A stretch of 64,000 bases of DNA from Oscheius sp. JU75 (GCA_037178855.1 JASJZC010000005.1:2046001-2110000), one strand, 5' to 3'. Numbered from the stretch's first letter, positions 44,076-57,500 are shown. Numbers and translations: made by a program. The notes: a model not told the origin generated them from the sequence alone.

Positions 44076-47000
44076 ATGCCTAAAAAGAATAGCGCTATTG
44101 ACGAAGAATGGCTTCCGCCGTTTTTGCAACGAAAACATAGAAAGAGACAAGCGTCTCTTAGGGTCCCAAAATCTTTGGAAATACCGTCTAACAATGGTAT
44201 AATTGGACTTTCAAGCCATTCTGATAACCCAAAAAAGGTTAGAAAGTATCGGGAAGGAAATATAGGAGGCACACAAAGCATCGTTCTCGAGAAAACAAGT
44301 TTTTTAAATCCTTAAAATCTATAAAATTGTTCGATTTAGCTATGTCAGATCCAAGCTTTATTGGCCAGATGACCAAAATTTGCCCATATTGTTTTGCTGA
44401 ACATTTTGAGTCTTCACCGATCAGCTGCTGTCAAAATGGAAAGGTTTTTGTCAAACCGTGGCCCAAGATGCCTCAATACCTGAAACAGCTGATGATCAGC
44501 AATTCCGAATTCAAACGTAATATCTTACGCTACAACTGCTGCTTTAGCTTTGCATCCATCCAGTATAACACGGTTCCTTCAGCAAAATTTGGACAACAAG
44601 TAAAAAAACATCGGGGTTTTTGGAATACAATTGGTTTTTAGGTAACAAAAAGTCGAGGTCACGTTTATCACTTTGCATCGGCAGCCTTACCTTTGGACGA
44701 AAACAAACCGAGATTCGGAAATTACTACATTTTTGATGCACAAAAAGCTGCAGAAAAACGAGCAGAACAAGATGTTTTTTCCGACCTCGATCAAAACGTA
44801 ATTTTGTAGTAAGTCAAAACTGATCGAAACTTTAGATTGTTTGCGTACTCTCAACGTTGATTGAGGAAAATAATCCACATGCTGCCTTTTATCGGAAAAT
44901 GGGAGAACTTCTAAAGGAAAAGAGCAAAAAAGGCGAGCCGGTTGATGAGCTCCGTTTTCGAATCATTGACGCTCGAACTGTTAAAAAAGAAGAAATTCAA
45001 GTAAGTTTTGTTTTCACAGTCACTCCCAATTATTTAGCAGCATCCAAGCACCTATGTTACTCCTCAAAGTAATGAGTTTGTTGCTGTGTTTTTTGATGCC
45101 AATCGCGAACAAGATATCAAATTGCCCGGTCTCAATATCTACACTCATCGTTCGGATGTCCCAATGCCTTTGTTTTCATGGGACTCTCGAATCGATAGTC
45201 TCTGCTACGCCATTTTATTTCCGAGAGGCGAACCAGGTTACACTAGGCAGGCTTTCCCCTACTATCATAATCGTGAAACACCTTATCTGGCACGCCTAAA
45301 AGAGATTCAAAAACAGTTTCCTGAAAAGGCCAAACTTTGGGACATAAACTACACTAAAGATGACGTTCTCTTTCAACAACAGTAAGAAATTTTGTTGCTT
45401 TGATTTATGGTTTTTTTTTAGGATATTTGAGACTTTGAAAGAAAAACAAAGCAACTCATGTAATGACTATGATCAACAACTCAGTGGATATAATTCCGAC
45501 ATTCCTTATTTGCAGAATAACGGAATAGAGTCAGACATTGTACTTGAAGAAAGAAAAGGCAATATTTATCCAGTTAGAACTAGAATAGGAAACGAGGGGA
45601 AAATAATCTGGATGCCAGATGTGGAGGTTAGAACTTTTATGTAGCTAGCTGGAATTTGAGTCATTTTAGTGTGCGGAAAATAACGAAGAGTTCCCAGGTA
45701 GTCGACTCACAGAACTGAATACGGAATCAAAAGAAGATGAGTACCCAATTGGCGAACAATCAAACGAAAATCTTGTGACATCCGAAGATGAAAAAATCCT
45801 TGATTACAAAAGTTCTTGCCCAACTTCAACCCAACTTTTAGTTGAAACCGATGCAGATCCGTATGCAGAAGTTCTCAAAATGCAAAAAGAAGAAGCGGTT
45901 TGTACTGTTTTAGAAACAAATGATTTTTTTATAATTTTAGAAACACAGAGATCACGCCACTTTACGGGAATATGCCTTGTATCAGTTACAACAGCGTTAC
46001 ATGCAAGATAATCGTATTCATAATGCAGGAAAATTAGGTCAACTGTATACGATTGATCTCTACACCCGAATTATGGACCAGAGAGCCTGTGCTAGACGTC
46101 AACATAACGTACAGTACACTACGTCTACCCGAAAAGAACTACTCATGGCTATTCAAAATCGGGCTAACAAGTACGGACGCAAGATTGGATGCATAGCCAC
46201 TGTACCAGTTACTGTTCCAGGATCTCCACGATACTTACAGAAAAAGTATGAGGACGCTATTGCAATGTCTAACCAGCTCGGTCATGCAGACCTTTTCGTC
46301 ACTTATACATGTAATGTCAATTGGCGAGAAATCAAAGTAATATTTTTCCCATTTTTTAAAATTTTGTTTTGAGGAAAATTTGAAAAAAGGGCAAAGTTGG
46401 GCTGATAGACCGGAGCTGATTGCCGAAGTTTTCGAACTAAAACTCAAAGCTTTTCTCGAAAGGTTATGCGGGCAGCAAGCAACTCAAAGAAAACGTGGAA
46501 AACCTGGTAGAATTGACTTCTCTTCTTCTCTTACAAACAACGATTTGAGGCATTTTCGGAATGGTAAAATGGTTCGCCTACTCTATCGAGTTTCAAGCAC
46601 GCGGTCCTCCTCACGCGCACATAATAGTCTCACTCGACGAGCACGTTACAACAGCCGAACAAGTTGACCGCATCTGCCAAGCCTATTTTCCAAAAATGGA
46701 TTCTCATAGCAAAGTGGAAAAACAAGAAAAAGCTAAAAGATTGCGCGACTTAGTCGAGCAATTCATGACGCATAGACCCTGTGAAGGAGACGAAAATGTA
46801 AGATGCTTTTGATTTAAATCACTTTTGTTTCACAGGCATACTGTCGACGAAATATCAAAAAGACTGCTCCCCAGTGCAAAAAACATTTTCCTCAAGAATA
46901 TTCCGATCACACCCATTACAACGATCGAGACTACCCAGTCAAGAGACGTCCAGATAACGGCGAGGGATTCTCTTTGAAAAATTCATCTGGAAAAGAAGTC

Positions 47001-50000
47001 TGGGCTGACAACAGATACGTCGTCACGACAAATTTTGACCTCTTATCCGAATTCGAATGTCATATTTGCATCGAAGTCATTTCACAGATAAGGGTATTCA
47101 AGTATCTGTTTAAGTACATTTATAAGGTGCCTATATTTTCTTAATTTTGGCAACAAAACGTTTTAGGGATATGACAGAGTGATAATTGAATCAATCAGTA
47201 ATTTGGGAGGAATGAACATAAAAGCTGACATGACTGCAACCGGCCATATTTTCCACTCTGTCAGTTCCCACATGTCCCAAGGAGTCCTTAAAAGGCGAAA
47301 TGCAGAGGCTGTAAAAATGTTATCTCTGAATGGCGTTTCAGCGTAAAAACTTTAACTAGATTTGCCTTAAAATTGGGTTTAGAACAGACGAAAATAAAAA
47401 TCCTATGCTCGTGTACGATGAAAATCATCTCATCGAAGATCAAAGAGAGTTAACAGCATGTGAAGCAGCATGGGAAATAATCAGTCTTCCACGAACACAT
47501 GCTACACACACTGTCGAGACTCTCTTTGTCCATGCTCCTCACGAAGAGCCGATACACATTTTCGAAGGTGAAGAAGTAGAAATGTATGAGAAGGCTCAAA
47601 GCAACCAAATTACTAGCCGTCTCAAGGCTTGGTTTGAGCTCAACAAAATTGAGAAGACTGCCAAAGATCTATATTATCAAGAACTCCCCAAGTATTATAT
47701 CTACGAAAAAGATCACTGGAGAAAACGACAGAGAAATTTGAGTCAGCATATTCTCGGCACTGTCAAATCAGTTCATCCCCGAAATATTGAACAATTCGCT
47801 ATACGATTACTGGTCACTACTCGAAAAGGAGCTACCTCTTTTGAAGATTTGAGAACTGTTGACGGTGAAATATGTGATACCTTTGTTTCTGCCGCTAAGG
47901 TATTTTTTTGGCAAACTTCCAGTCACATTTGAATTCTAGAAACTGAAACTTATGACTGATCAACAAGAATGGCATGACGCTATAGCCGAAGCAGCTGAAT
48001 TCCAAAAACCTCTGGCTATAAGACGCCTCTTCAGCTCAATCCTTCTCTATTGTGCTGTGTTAGATCCAAGAGACCTTTGGGAAAAACAAAAAGAACACTG
48101 TTATGAAGCGAGACCAGATTGGTCTGACGAACGAAAAGAAGCCCAGGCTCTCTATCATATCGGCAAAACCTTAGAGTATCACGGAACGAGTTTGAGTCGT
48201 CTCAATTTGCCAGGTCTCTTTTTAAAAAGGTTATTATTATGCCCAATTTTTAGAAGTTAGACGAAAACATTTGCCAGAAAATGTTGAAGAGTATAGTGAC
48301 GTTTTTGAAGACCAAACTACTCCGGCAATAGCTACTCAAATAGCTCAAAACTTCATCAACGTAATCTTTCTATCCATTGTTTGCTTTTAAAAACAATTTA
48401 GCGCCTCAATGCTGACCAAAGACGTGTTTTTGAAACAATTTCGGAGTCAGTTATGAACCAAAAAAGACAGAGTTTCTTTATAAATGGAGCCGGAGGGACA
48501 GGCAAAACGTTTGTCTACAAAGCACTCTACTATTATTTCCGATCGAAAGGCCTAAAAGTAACCATTTTTGTACAAATCTATTAAAATTTTATAGGTTTTG
48601 GCATGTGCACACACAGGTGTAGCAGCAATTTTACTCCCTTTTGGTCAAACAGCTCACCGAGCTTTCCATATTCCTCTATTGACAGAAGAAAGCATGCACT
48701 GCAAAGTGAAGCTCGAATCATCAGATGGTAAAAAGAAGTTTTTCCAAATTAGTTGACTTTTAGCACAATATCTTCATGACGTAGATGTAGTTCTGTGGGA
48801 CGAGGCCCCTATGACTGACAGACGAACTTTGCAATCAGTTCACGAGTTGTTTATCAACATTCACGTAAATGACCCAGCCGCTTGTGGCAAACCATTTGCT
48901 GGAATTCCATTCATTTTCGGTGGAGACTTTCGTCAAACTCTTCCTGTCGTTTTAGGAGTAAAAGGAGCAGAAGTGTTGAATTACAGTTTGCTCAGAAGTG
49001 ACTTATGGAAAAAGCTGACAGTTTGTATCAATCATGTCAAAAAGGTTACTTTAGGTCTGTCATCTTAAAGTGAATGTTCGTGCTCAATCTGACCCGAAAT
49101 ACTCGAAATTCCTGACAAAAATAAGTGACGGCACATCAAATATTGATCAAAATCTCCGCGAAACGGATCAAGAAGTAGATTTACCTCAAAGTATCATCGC
49201 GAACTCGGAAGAGGAATTGATTACTGAGCTTTTCGGCAAAAAAAAACGATCCAAACAAAAAGATTGCTAAGCGCGAACTCGTCGAAAGTACCTCAATAAT
49301 GACAGTCGATAATCGTACAGCTTTCCTTCTCAACGACAAGGTTCAAAGCTTTTAGTTTCCAAAAACACAGACCTGTTTAGATTCTTAGTATTCTTGATGG
49401 AGAAATAGTCGAATACAAAAGTATCGACGAGTACGATCCGGACAAGGGTTTCGAAAATTTGGATCCAGACATCTACAATACAATTACTCCCTCCGGAATG
49501 CCTTTGCATAATCTTCGTCTAAAAGTTGGGGCTGTGGTCATTCTTTTAGTTAACTTGAATGTCTCCAAGGGTCTTGTAAACGGAACTAGACTAATCATAA
49601 CGAAACTGGGCAAAAACGTTAGTTTTTTTTAGATGTTGTGAACTAAAATATCGTTTTCAACATTATTCTCGCTGATCCAGTAACGGACGATTCCATTTCT
49701 CCCAAAAAACATGATCCCGTCATCTTACACAGAATGCGAATGTCTACTACGAGCGCTCCATCACGAGAATTAGCATTCGTACGCTGGCAGTATGTTTTTC
49801 TATTTTTTTTAAAGCTCTCAACTAAGATTATCGTTGAAAAATTAGTCTTTTACAGCTTTCCCCTCAGACTAGCCTATGCGATTACCTGTAACAAAGCCCA
49901 AGGGCAAACCCTCAAACACGCCGGACTAATTCTTAGGACGCCATGTTTTGCCCACGGCCAGTTATATGTTGCGCTCAGTAGAGTTCGAAAAGCCGAAGAC

Positions 50001-50078
50001 ATCAAGGTCTACATCGCCAACTCAGAAAACCATAACAGAACCATTAATGTTGTTCATAGAAATGCGGTTATTGATTAA
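44076..50078 (+). pseudogene. Rep-helicase of the second Helitron-type element, one frameshift
   Basis: A long chain of exons with about 35-55-nt introns. N-terminus: zinc-like KICPYCFAEHFE...CCQNGKV. Rep: TCNVNWREI, HUH motif RGPPHAHIIV (about 46600), two-Tyr KYLFKYIYKGYD (about 47103-47175). Helicase: Walker A NGAGGTGKTF (about 48484), DEAPM (about 48802), GGDFRQTLPVV (about 48920), LAYAITCNKAQGQTLKHAG and YVALSRVRK at the end. Stop at 50076-50078; AATAAA at 50108. The only clear lesion is a run of nine A at 49238-49246: with eight, LFGKKNDPNKKIAKREL continues into later exons; as given, it stops at 49268-49270. This may be a homopolymer error. Otherwise it looks intact. Confidence 0.8.
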
Positions 50079-50270
50079 GTTTATGGTTTCTATTGGCATA
50101 AATCTACAATAAAATTTGGTCTTTTGGGAATTAAAGCTGCAATTATAGGCATTTCTGAGTGTTTAGACATCTTGTTTGGCAAAAGGCTGGTTGATTTGCT
50201 GAATTTTGACTTTTTTGTGTGAAAAAGAAACAGTCAAAAGCAGGCATCAGGCAGAAAAAAAAAAACTAAC

Positions 50271-50404
50271 TTGATATAATCGCTTTTCGTCCTGGCCCCG
50301 TCCTTCCCGTAGACGGCACGAATGGCCTTCCTTACATCATCTTCTCATCCCGAAACTGTTATTCTCCGCTCGGGGTTGTTCCCCGTGTGGGGGAACGGGT
50401 ACTC
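50271..50404 (-). pseudogene. Fragment of an unknown host-type exon, minus strand
   Basis: On the minus strand, TTTTTAG precedes an exon-like, GC-rich stretch: EYPFPHTGNNPERRITVSG, then TGA, then EDDVRKAIRAVYGKDGARTK, then SDYIK, and a GTTAGT donor. Reading continues across the stop with the same coding character, so it looks like an exon with one nonsense change or small indel. I do not recognise the protein. Confidence 0.4.
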
Positions 50405-50619
50405 CTAAAAATTAGACATTTATCTTGAGAAAAAAGAGTTACTTACTCTCTTCTTTGTCTCTTTGTTCTCCGATGTTATTTCGCAACAAAACATAACAAA
50501 TATAAAAAAAAGGTATTGAAAAAAGGAAAGAACCATTGGAAAACTATAGAGAAAATCTTTACTACAACAAAATTAGCAAAAAAAAAAAAAAAAAAAAAAA
50601 GGCGATTAGCTAGCCAAAA

Positions 50620-50720
50620 AAAAAAGTACGCAAATGTGCGTCAATGACATTTTCGATGCGACGAGCAGTTATTTTTACGTACTTTTCGCTAACTTCCACT
50701 GAAACAAGCAGCGAGCACGA
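50620..50720 (+). repeat. Direct repeat C, copy 3
   Basis: Words GTACGCAAATGTGCGTCAAT and GACATTTTCGATGCGACGAG match 39358 and 40750. Preceded by a 20-base A run (50580-50600). Same orientation as the other copies. Confidence 0.55.
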
Positions 50721-51514
50721 GGGTGTATGGCTCTATCGCCTAAGATCATCAGAAACTTCATAATATCAGAAACAACCGCCTTTCCCTAGTCTTAAAAGTA
50801 TATCTCAAAGAAGAACACCCCATTCTCAAGAAGTCAAGCTCAACATGGTTTCACAGTGAAAACTTATGTTTTTGAGGACGATGAGCATTCTGTTTGTCCT
50901 TGTTTCACTGACGGAATATCTGAAGACGACGCGATCTTAATCCATGAATGATTTCACCTGCAACACCAAAAGATTGGCTTTATTAGTTTTTGAAGGAAAA
51001 GTGGTTCGCGTGCAAAGGTGGATTTTTGGAGTTGGAATGTTTCATCACTAAAGGATACCTCATTGCACTTTTTGTGGATATCGTTCTCTCTCTCCTTCAC
51101 ATACTTTTTTGTCATAATCGAAACAAGCATCTGATGAACAAGAACATTTGTGGTTGTTGCAGTATACGTACAGTTTGAAACAACAAACATTTTCAGGGAT
51201 AGAATGTACTCTTCCTGTGCAGCAATACTCAAAAGAAGTGTGACAGGCCAATCTACCGCCAAAGTCAAAAAACAGTGGAAGGCTAACGGGTACCCGGAAA
51301 AAATGACAGAAAAGTTTTATTGCAATAACTACGGCTCTTTTCCAAGAGTTTTGCATTTTTCTGGCTACTCCTTATGAGTCTCTCCCATTCCTGGATTCCA
51401 CTGATAAGAGCCGTGAGCCTCCCGCAGTCGCCAAATTGATCAGGCGGCTCCTTTCTATTCTTCCTTCTACTTTCTGTTTTGTCTGTTTTGCCTTTTGATA
51501 GTTTCTAGAACAAA
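50721..51514. other. No supported gene
   Basis: Open frames on both strands at 50950-51380 overlap each other and lack splice context. The stretch ends in GTTTCTAG just before the ATG at 51515. Confidence 0.4.
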
Positions 51515-54500
51515 ATGGCACGTCTACCACTACCACAAATCATTTTGGAAGAGGAGGAAGATGAAGAGTACGTGCCTACACCGTCGCCGTCACCGAGACC
51601 GCCTCTGGTCAAGGTGGGTGACTTTCAGCCAATTATTTTCAGAGTTATCTGCAAACGAACAATTCATTTCACGTTTTCTTGTTTCCTTATAAGCTTTTCC
51701 TGAAACAAACATCGTTGAACCCGAAACTCTAGATAGTAAACGGGTCAAAATGTTTTGAAAGATTTTGGCTTGGCAAACAATCTTTTAGGCTGGGCTACTA
51801 TTCTGAATCGTAGCATCTTACAGAACACGTTCACAATTATTTTTGCAATAAGGTCCAGGGAAATAATGCAATTCCCTGCTCGGAAAGACTATATTCAGCT
51901 TGAAACATTTTACCAACAATTTCCAAATCTCAGGTCGATTCTCTTCATCGAAGTCACTCGCCTTCTATTCTATCCCAGACCAGTCGTCACTTCTCACAGC
52001 CTCGAATAGATGATATCACAATGGGGAAGATGATTCAGCTGGGTAAGTTCTTCTGGAAGTTCTACAAGACGTTGGATTTATAGTTGTTGGTTCCAGCTTT
52101 TGTATGAGTATCTGAATGACTGCCCAAATTTGCTCGGCTCATTAGGTCTATTCGAAACGCAAAGATTCAGGAACCTTGAGTGAGAAGCAGTCCCGGTTCG
52201 GCAGCACCTATAAGTTCCTTCACAAGCAGACAATGCAGGAGTATGCTGTCACCAAATGGCAGACCAACATGAATGAGGAGGTACGTACACTTTTTTTCGG
52301 CTTCTTGTAAACAATTTCGAACTTTTTTGCCAAGTATATGATCACTGAAAGATTTCACAAAGTTTTATGTTTCGCAGCTAGTTTATTTCGAACAGGGCCT
52401 GTTCACACTACTGGTAGTACCGATCTTGCCACCAAGCAAAAAATAGGTGAAAATGAAGAGCTTTTCTTTTCAAAAGACCATTTGTATTGGGTTGGCAACT
52501 AAGTCTTTTCGCTTTTTGTAAGCATGTCCTTTGTCTTGTGTACAGCAACGTCCGAGCTATTGATATAGCACCTCGTGTAGCTCACTCAGTCCTCTACCAC
52601 CACCATGCAAGACACCACTTCTCTTCTTCTTATTCTCTATTCTCTGTTCATTTTGATCTGGACCATTGATGACCTACCACCCTACGATCTGCGACATGAG
52701 TTCCTCAAAGGCACGAATGGAGCCCAAACGGCGGCTGATATCAACGATGTTTATGGCCAAGGGACGACGTCTACGAGGGTATGCCAGTTGTGGCTCTATC
52801 GCTTTCGGTCTGGGGACAAAAGCGTCGAAGATGAGCCAAGGTCAACTTTTGATGAATCGAAGCTGCTGCAGCTCGTGAACGAGAACAATCGGCAGACTAC
52901 CTGTGAACTAGCAGAGGCACTGTCTGTCAGTCATTTCGCATTGGAACATCATTTGAAGCAATTAGGATTTACGAAGAAACTGGGCACATGGTTGCCACAT
53001 GATCTCAGTGACGCCCAGAAGTGGCAGCGCATATCCGTCACCCATTCTCTCCTGTCCAGATATAAGAGGAAATCCTTTTTGTCACGCCTGGTGACGGAGG
53101 ACGAGAAGTAGGTAACGTACATAAACTTCCGAAAGAAGTGTAAATTGGTGGGTCCAGGGTAGACACCAAATCTTGATATATACCCCGACACTCATCAAAA
53201 GAAGATTATGTTCTGTGTTTTCTGGGATATCGATTGAGTGGTGCACTGGGAACTGCGGGATGCTGGAACTATCCTTACTGCCGCCATAAACAGCCAGCAA
53301 CTTGAAAAGGTTACCGTTGCACTTCGTCAGAAATGGCCGCTGAAGTCGAAGGTCATCCTGCAGATGGACAACGTGCGCCCCCATGTTGCAAAAGTCACTC
53401 GGTCCAAGATCTCCGACCTAGGTTGGGAGATTGTACTCCATTCTCCTTATAGCCCGGGCCTTGCCCCTTCCGACTTTTATCTGTTCCGGACTCTCAACAA
53501 CGAGATTGAAGGACAACACTTCGATTCCGACGACGCGCTCAAAACTTGGTCGACAAACTTCTTCGCGTCAAAACCCAAGGTGCTCTACGAGCGTGATATC
53601 CGTACACTACCTGTAAAATGGGCGGACGCGGTACATCATAATGGTGACTAAACGAATAAAAAAGTTGTTTGGGAGACAATAAATTTCTGCATTTGAAAAA
53701 GCGAAAAGACTTAGTTGCCAACCCAATAGATAGATTTTTATTTCACTGTATGCATTTGGAATAGAACCAGCCTCGTTTCGTGTTGCTCATATTCATCGTC
53801 ACCTCCAAATTTCACTACTTTTCGTTCTCAAAAGATTTTCAGAGAAAGATATCCCAAAGTATTTTGTTTCCCGGATCCTCTATAGCAAACCGGGTAAAGT
53901 CGTTTCTACTCGGTAACCACTGAACAAAGTTCCCCGTTACCCTCCGGGATGATGAGATTAGGTGCTGCTATATCCAAGACATTCTTCCGTAAAGGTTTTT
54001 TCTATTTCACTGTATGTTTATGGGTTAGAACGAGACTCGTTTCATGTTCATGTCATCAACTTCAAGTTTCACTACTTTTCGCTTTCTATCCCATTTCACA
54101 GAAAGGTTTTACAAAAGTCTTTGTCTCAAAAATTGTCTGTACCACACATTGTCTGAGTAAATGTAATTCCAGTCACTGATATTCTACACAAAAAAACTTC
54201 TTTCGGAAAGAACTTCACACTTGCTTATAGAACTTTTTTGGATTGTTTCTTTCTTCGCCGATTATCACGGATCGTACATAGCCTTTATTTAGTGTTGTGT
54301 AATGTTGTCTTTCCTTGTGCCAAAAACAAACTTCCAGAAACTCGTCGAGATCTGCAACGAGCTAGAGTACCTGTCCGGCATTTCTCATCCCCGAATTGGA
54401 AGAATCTATGCCTACAATTTGAGCGGAACTCTTATCACTATGTTCCGACAGTATGTTCCCTCCGGGACCGTCGGGGATGTCCTGAAGAGAGGTCCCCTAC

Positions 54501-57500
54501 CGGAGACGACAGCCTTAAAATACTTCAAGCAGGCCATTGAGGCTCTTCAGTACCTCCATGAGAGGAATATGGTCCATGGGAATGTCAAGGGTTTGCCTCA
54601 GAAAGTGAAACATGAGGGAGTGTCGTGTTTCAGCAGTGAACCTACTACTGACTCTGGCTGACGACGTGAAATTAGCGGACAAGGCTATTTCTAGTGGGTT
54701 TCTAAATTTTTCAAATATGTGTGAGGTCAAGGAAATATTTCTTGTGTTCAAAACTAGATATATACAAAGTTTGAAACATTCTCTGTTGGAGCCATTTGGA
54801 ATTTGGAAACCAGCTTCTCTGTCCTAAGTTATAAAACATGATACAACAAATGGCAGAGCTTCGGACCAAGTTCTGGAAATTGGTGTCGGGGACATCTTTC
54901 ACTGTGTTCGTAAAAAAACAGAAAGTAACACAATCACAATTGTAACAAGAGTATCAATGGAAACCAGAATAACGGCAGAAAGAAACATAGAAGAATCTAT
55001 TCCAAATGGATGGAACTTATTTTATATTTATGCCAAATCGAGGAAGGATTAGAGCCAACATTCAGTTTGTGTATACCCAAACCTTGAAACATTTCTTGCA
55101 CAAGCTGAACAACATCCAGTTTTGTTGCCACTTCCTGGGGGGAGAACATTCTTTTATATAAAACATGACAAAACTGACCTGAATAATTTTGCCTCGTCCA
55201 CGACCGAGCAGTGAACCAAAGTCTAAAACTTGAAGTGAAGATCATGTTTCCCTTTGTCGACTAGACGTATGTATAACTTATAAACATGATCTCAGATCTG
55301 ATCAGAGCGAGAAACGTAATAATTTGCAAAAAGACAATGGAAACCAGTATGTCTGAAAAATGTCATAGCGGAGAGCTATTCACTCCGTCGTGTCAGAAAT
55401 GACTACAATTCTCATTCTGCTTATAACCAAACGTTGAAACATTTGTATTGCTTAAACCACAACCCATTTTATTCGTCTTTGGTAAACGCGGTGAACGTGG
55501 AAAATGTGTTCCGATACTTGGAACTTTGAGTGAATGCTAGCAATTTGAATTCCGAAGATATTTCATCATGTGAACATTAGGAAAAAGTGACGTGTCTAAG
55601 CGATCGTTTTGTTGCGGGGAGATTTGAAAACCATTGAAACCAGTATAAATGAGAAAAGGACCAAGCGGAAGAGGCATTTCAGGACAGTATATAATTAGTG
55701 TTCTTCATATGTAGATATGCAAGTCGTGAAAAAGAACATTTTGAATTTTTGAACTGATCCGTATGTTCGTATTCTAATGACGATCTGCAATACCAAAATC
55801 GATAACATGTAATCAAGTTGCATTTACTTACACCATGAAACATAAAACTTTTGCAAAACTCTTCGTTTCAACGCAAAACTTTCAGATACCCCTACACCAG
55901 ATCTTCACAGAAGAAGACGGTTACTGTACGCTGCCCCGGAGCTCATGAAGGACAGGAAGTCTCTGGCCAAGACATCAGCCCCTTCGGATATTTGGTGGGT
56001 TTTTTTTCCGGTTGGTAAGAATGAACATTTGAGATGTTTGAAGCTAGTCTTTATATCCAGCAATCTTTTCCAAGCTGAGGGGTGTTCAAGAAGCTTCATG
56101 GGTATTATGAAACCGCTAGCAGGGAGTGCGTTCAATGTTTCAATACAATCGTTTATAAACCACTGCTTCCCCTAAGCTTATGGGGCGGTCTCTTCTTGAA
56201 AGAAAAAAATCCCCTTTCCGCGGTTCGACTTTGCTCGTAGTGTTTTTATAAGGAGAAACCTTCAAGGAAAGTTCAAAAATGGAGAGCGAATGTTCAATGT
56301 CTCACTATCAGCTGGTATAGCCATCTGACTGCTTTTCACATTCAATTTTGGTTTTGCAACTCAGATGCAATCATTTCAATAGCCTCCTGTAACAAAAGTT
56401 TACGAAAACTCGCAGTAGTGTAAGATAAACATTTCGCGCCAATCGCTTATGGTCTTCACTTGGTAATTCCTTGTACAGTTGTTAGCTCGCTTTATAAAAA
56501 TAACAAATAAAACAGTTCGAAACACCCTACCACCAACGTGTTCAAATGCTCAATGTTTCAGGGCCATGGGCTGTGTCTTGGTGACAATGGTCACTCGGTT
56601 CCCGCCCTTCAAGGACCACTTTCTGCGTCTTTCTACTGATGAAGTTCACGAGGTTTTGGATTTTTTTCTAGTGGAGAACCCCAAATTCCTTCAGCAATTG
56701 ATAAAAATGCATGCTGGACCCCCTCTGTACAAGAGCGAGACGCTGATCCCGAGTGCCAGTCGTCAGCTGTCGGATGTTGTCGACTGTACCCTCGAGCCGA
56801 GTGAGATAAAACGACCCAATGCGAGACAGGTAAGTTTTCTTTGTACCAGCGACACTGAACGATTATTTTCCTTTTTTTTTGTTCTGGCTATACGGATACG
56901 CTGAAACATATATGAAAAATTGTCGTTATTGTTTCCAGCGATAGCCGTATACTGCTACCTATTTTGTTCTGATGGTAGTCTAGATATACTGAAACAATAA
57001 AGGATTAAAAAAAAGTGGGTTCAAAAGTAGTTGCTGTTAGGTATAAGGTTTCCTAAAAAGCATTCTTTCGTGTTTCAAGAGAGAGTGGTATATAATTCTG
57101 TTGTGCCGCTGGCGCCAACGAGAAACTTCTTTGCACAATCTCATTTTACAGTACACGCACTGAAACATAAAACAACAGTTCTATTCTCATGTATAACTTT
57201 TTGAATTCAGTGAAGTACAAGTATCATCGATTGTTTTCTTTAATGACTACAAAGATATGGTGAATCATACCAAATTTTCAAGAGCCGATGGGATTTGTAG
57301 GCTAGTATCAACATCATATTTGAAAAGAAGACGGAACTTTTTACACTTTCAGTTCGTAATCTTTGTAATTTGTCTCACAAGCAAACTGTCAAAGAAGTAA
57401 CGGTTATCCCACTCTTCTCGCTATTACTAATCGCGCCGAAACAAATAAAAATCTATTTTGTGAAGTTTTTATCGAATGACTGCAACAAAACGAGATTAGC

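Larger units (their letters stand above)
41531..50113 (+). mobile_element. Second Helitron-type gene cluster (protease, RPA-like, Rep-helicase); ends undefined
   Basis: Three plus-strand genes in a row: an Ulp1-like protease, an RPA-like protein and a Rep-helicase only distantly like that of the first Helitron. Most introns are 35-45 nt and end in TTTAG. Two of the three direct repeats C (39190 or 40615, and 50620) lie outside the cluster on each side. That the three genes form one element is inferred from order, orientation and intron style. Confidence 0.6.

Noticed and set aside
50580-50600. A-run at 50580 as a poly(A) tail of a retrocopy
   Set aside because: No processed coding sequence or target duplication is found upstream of it.
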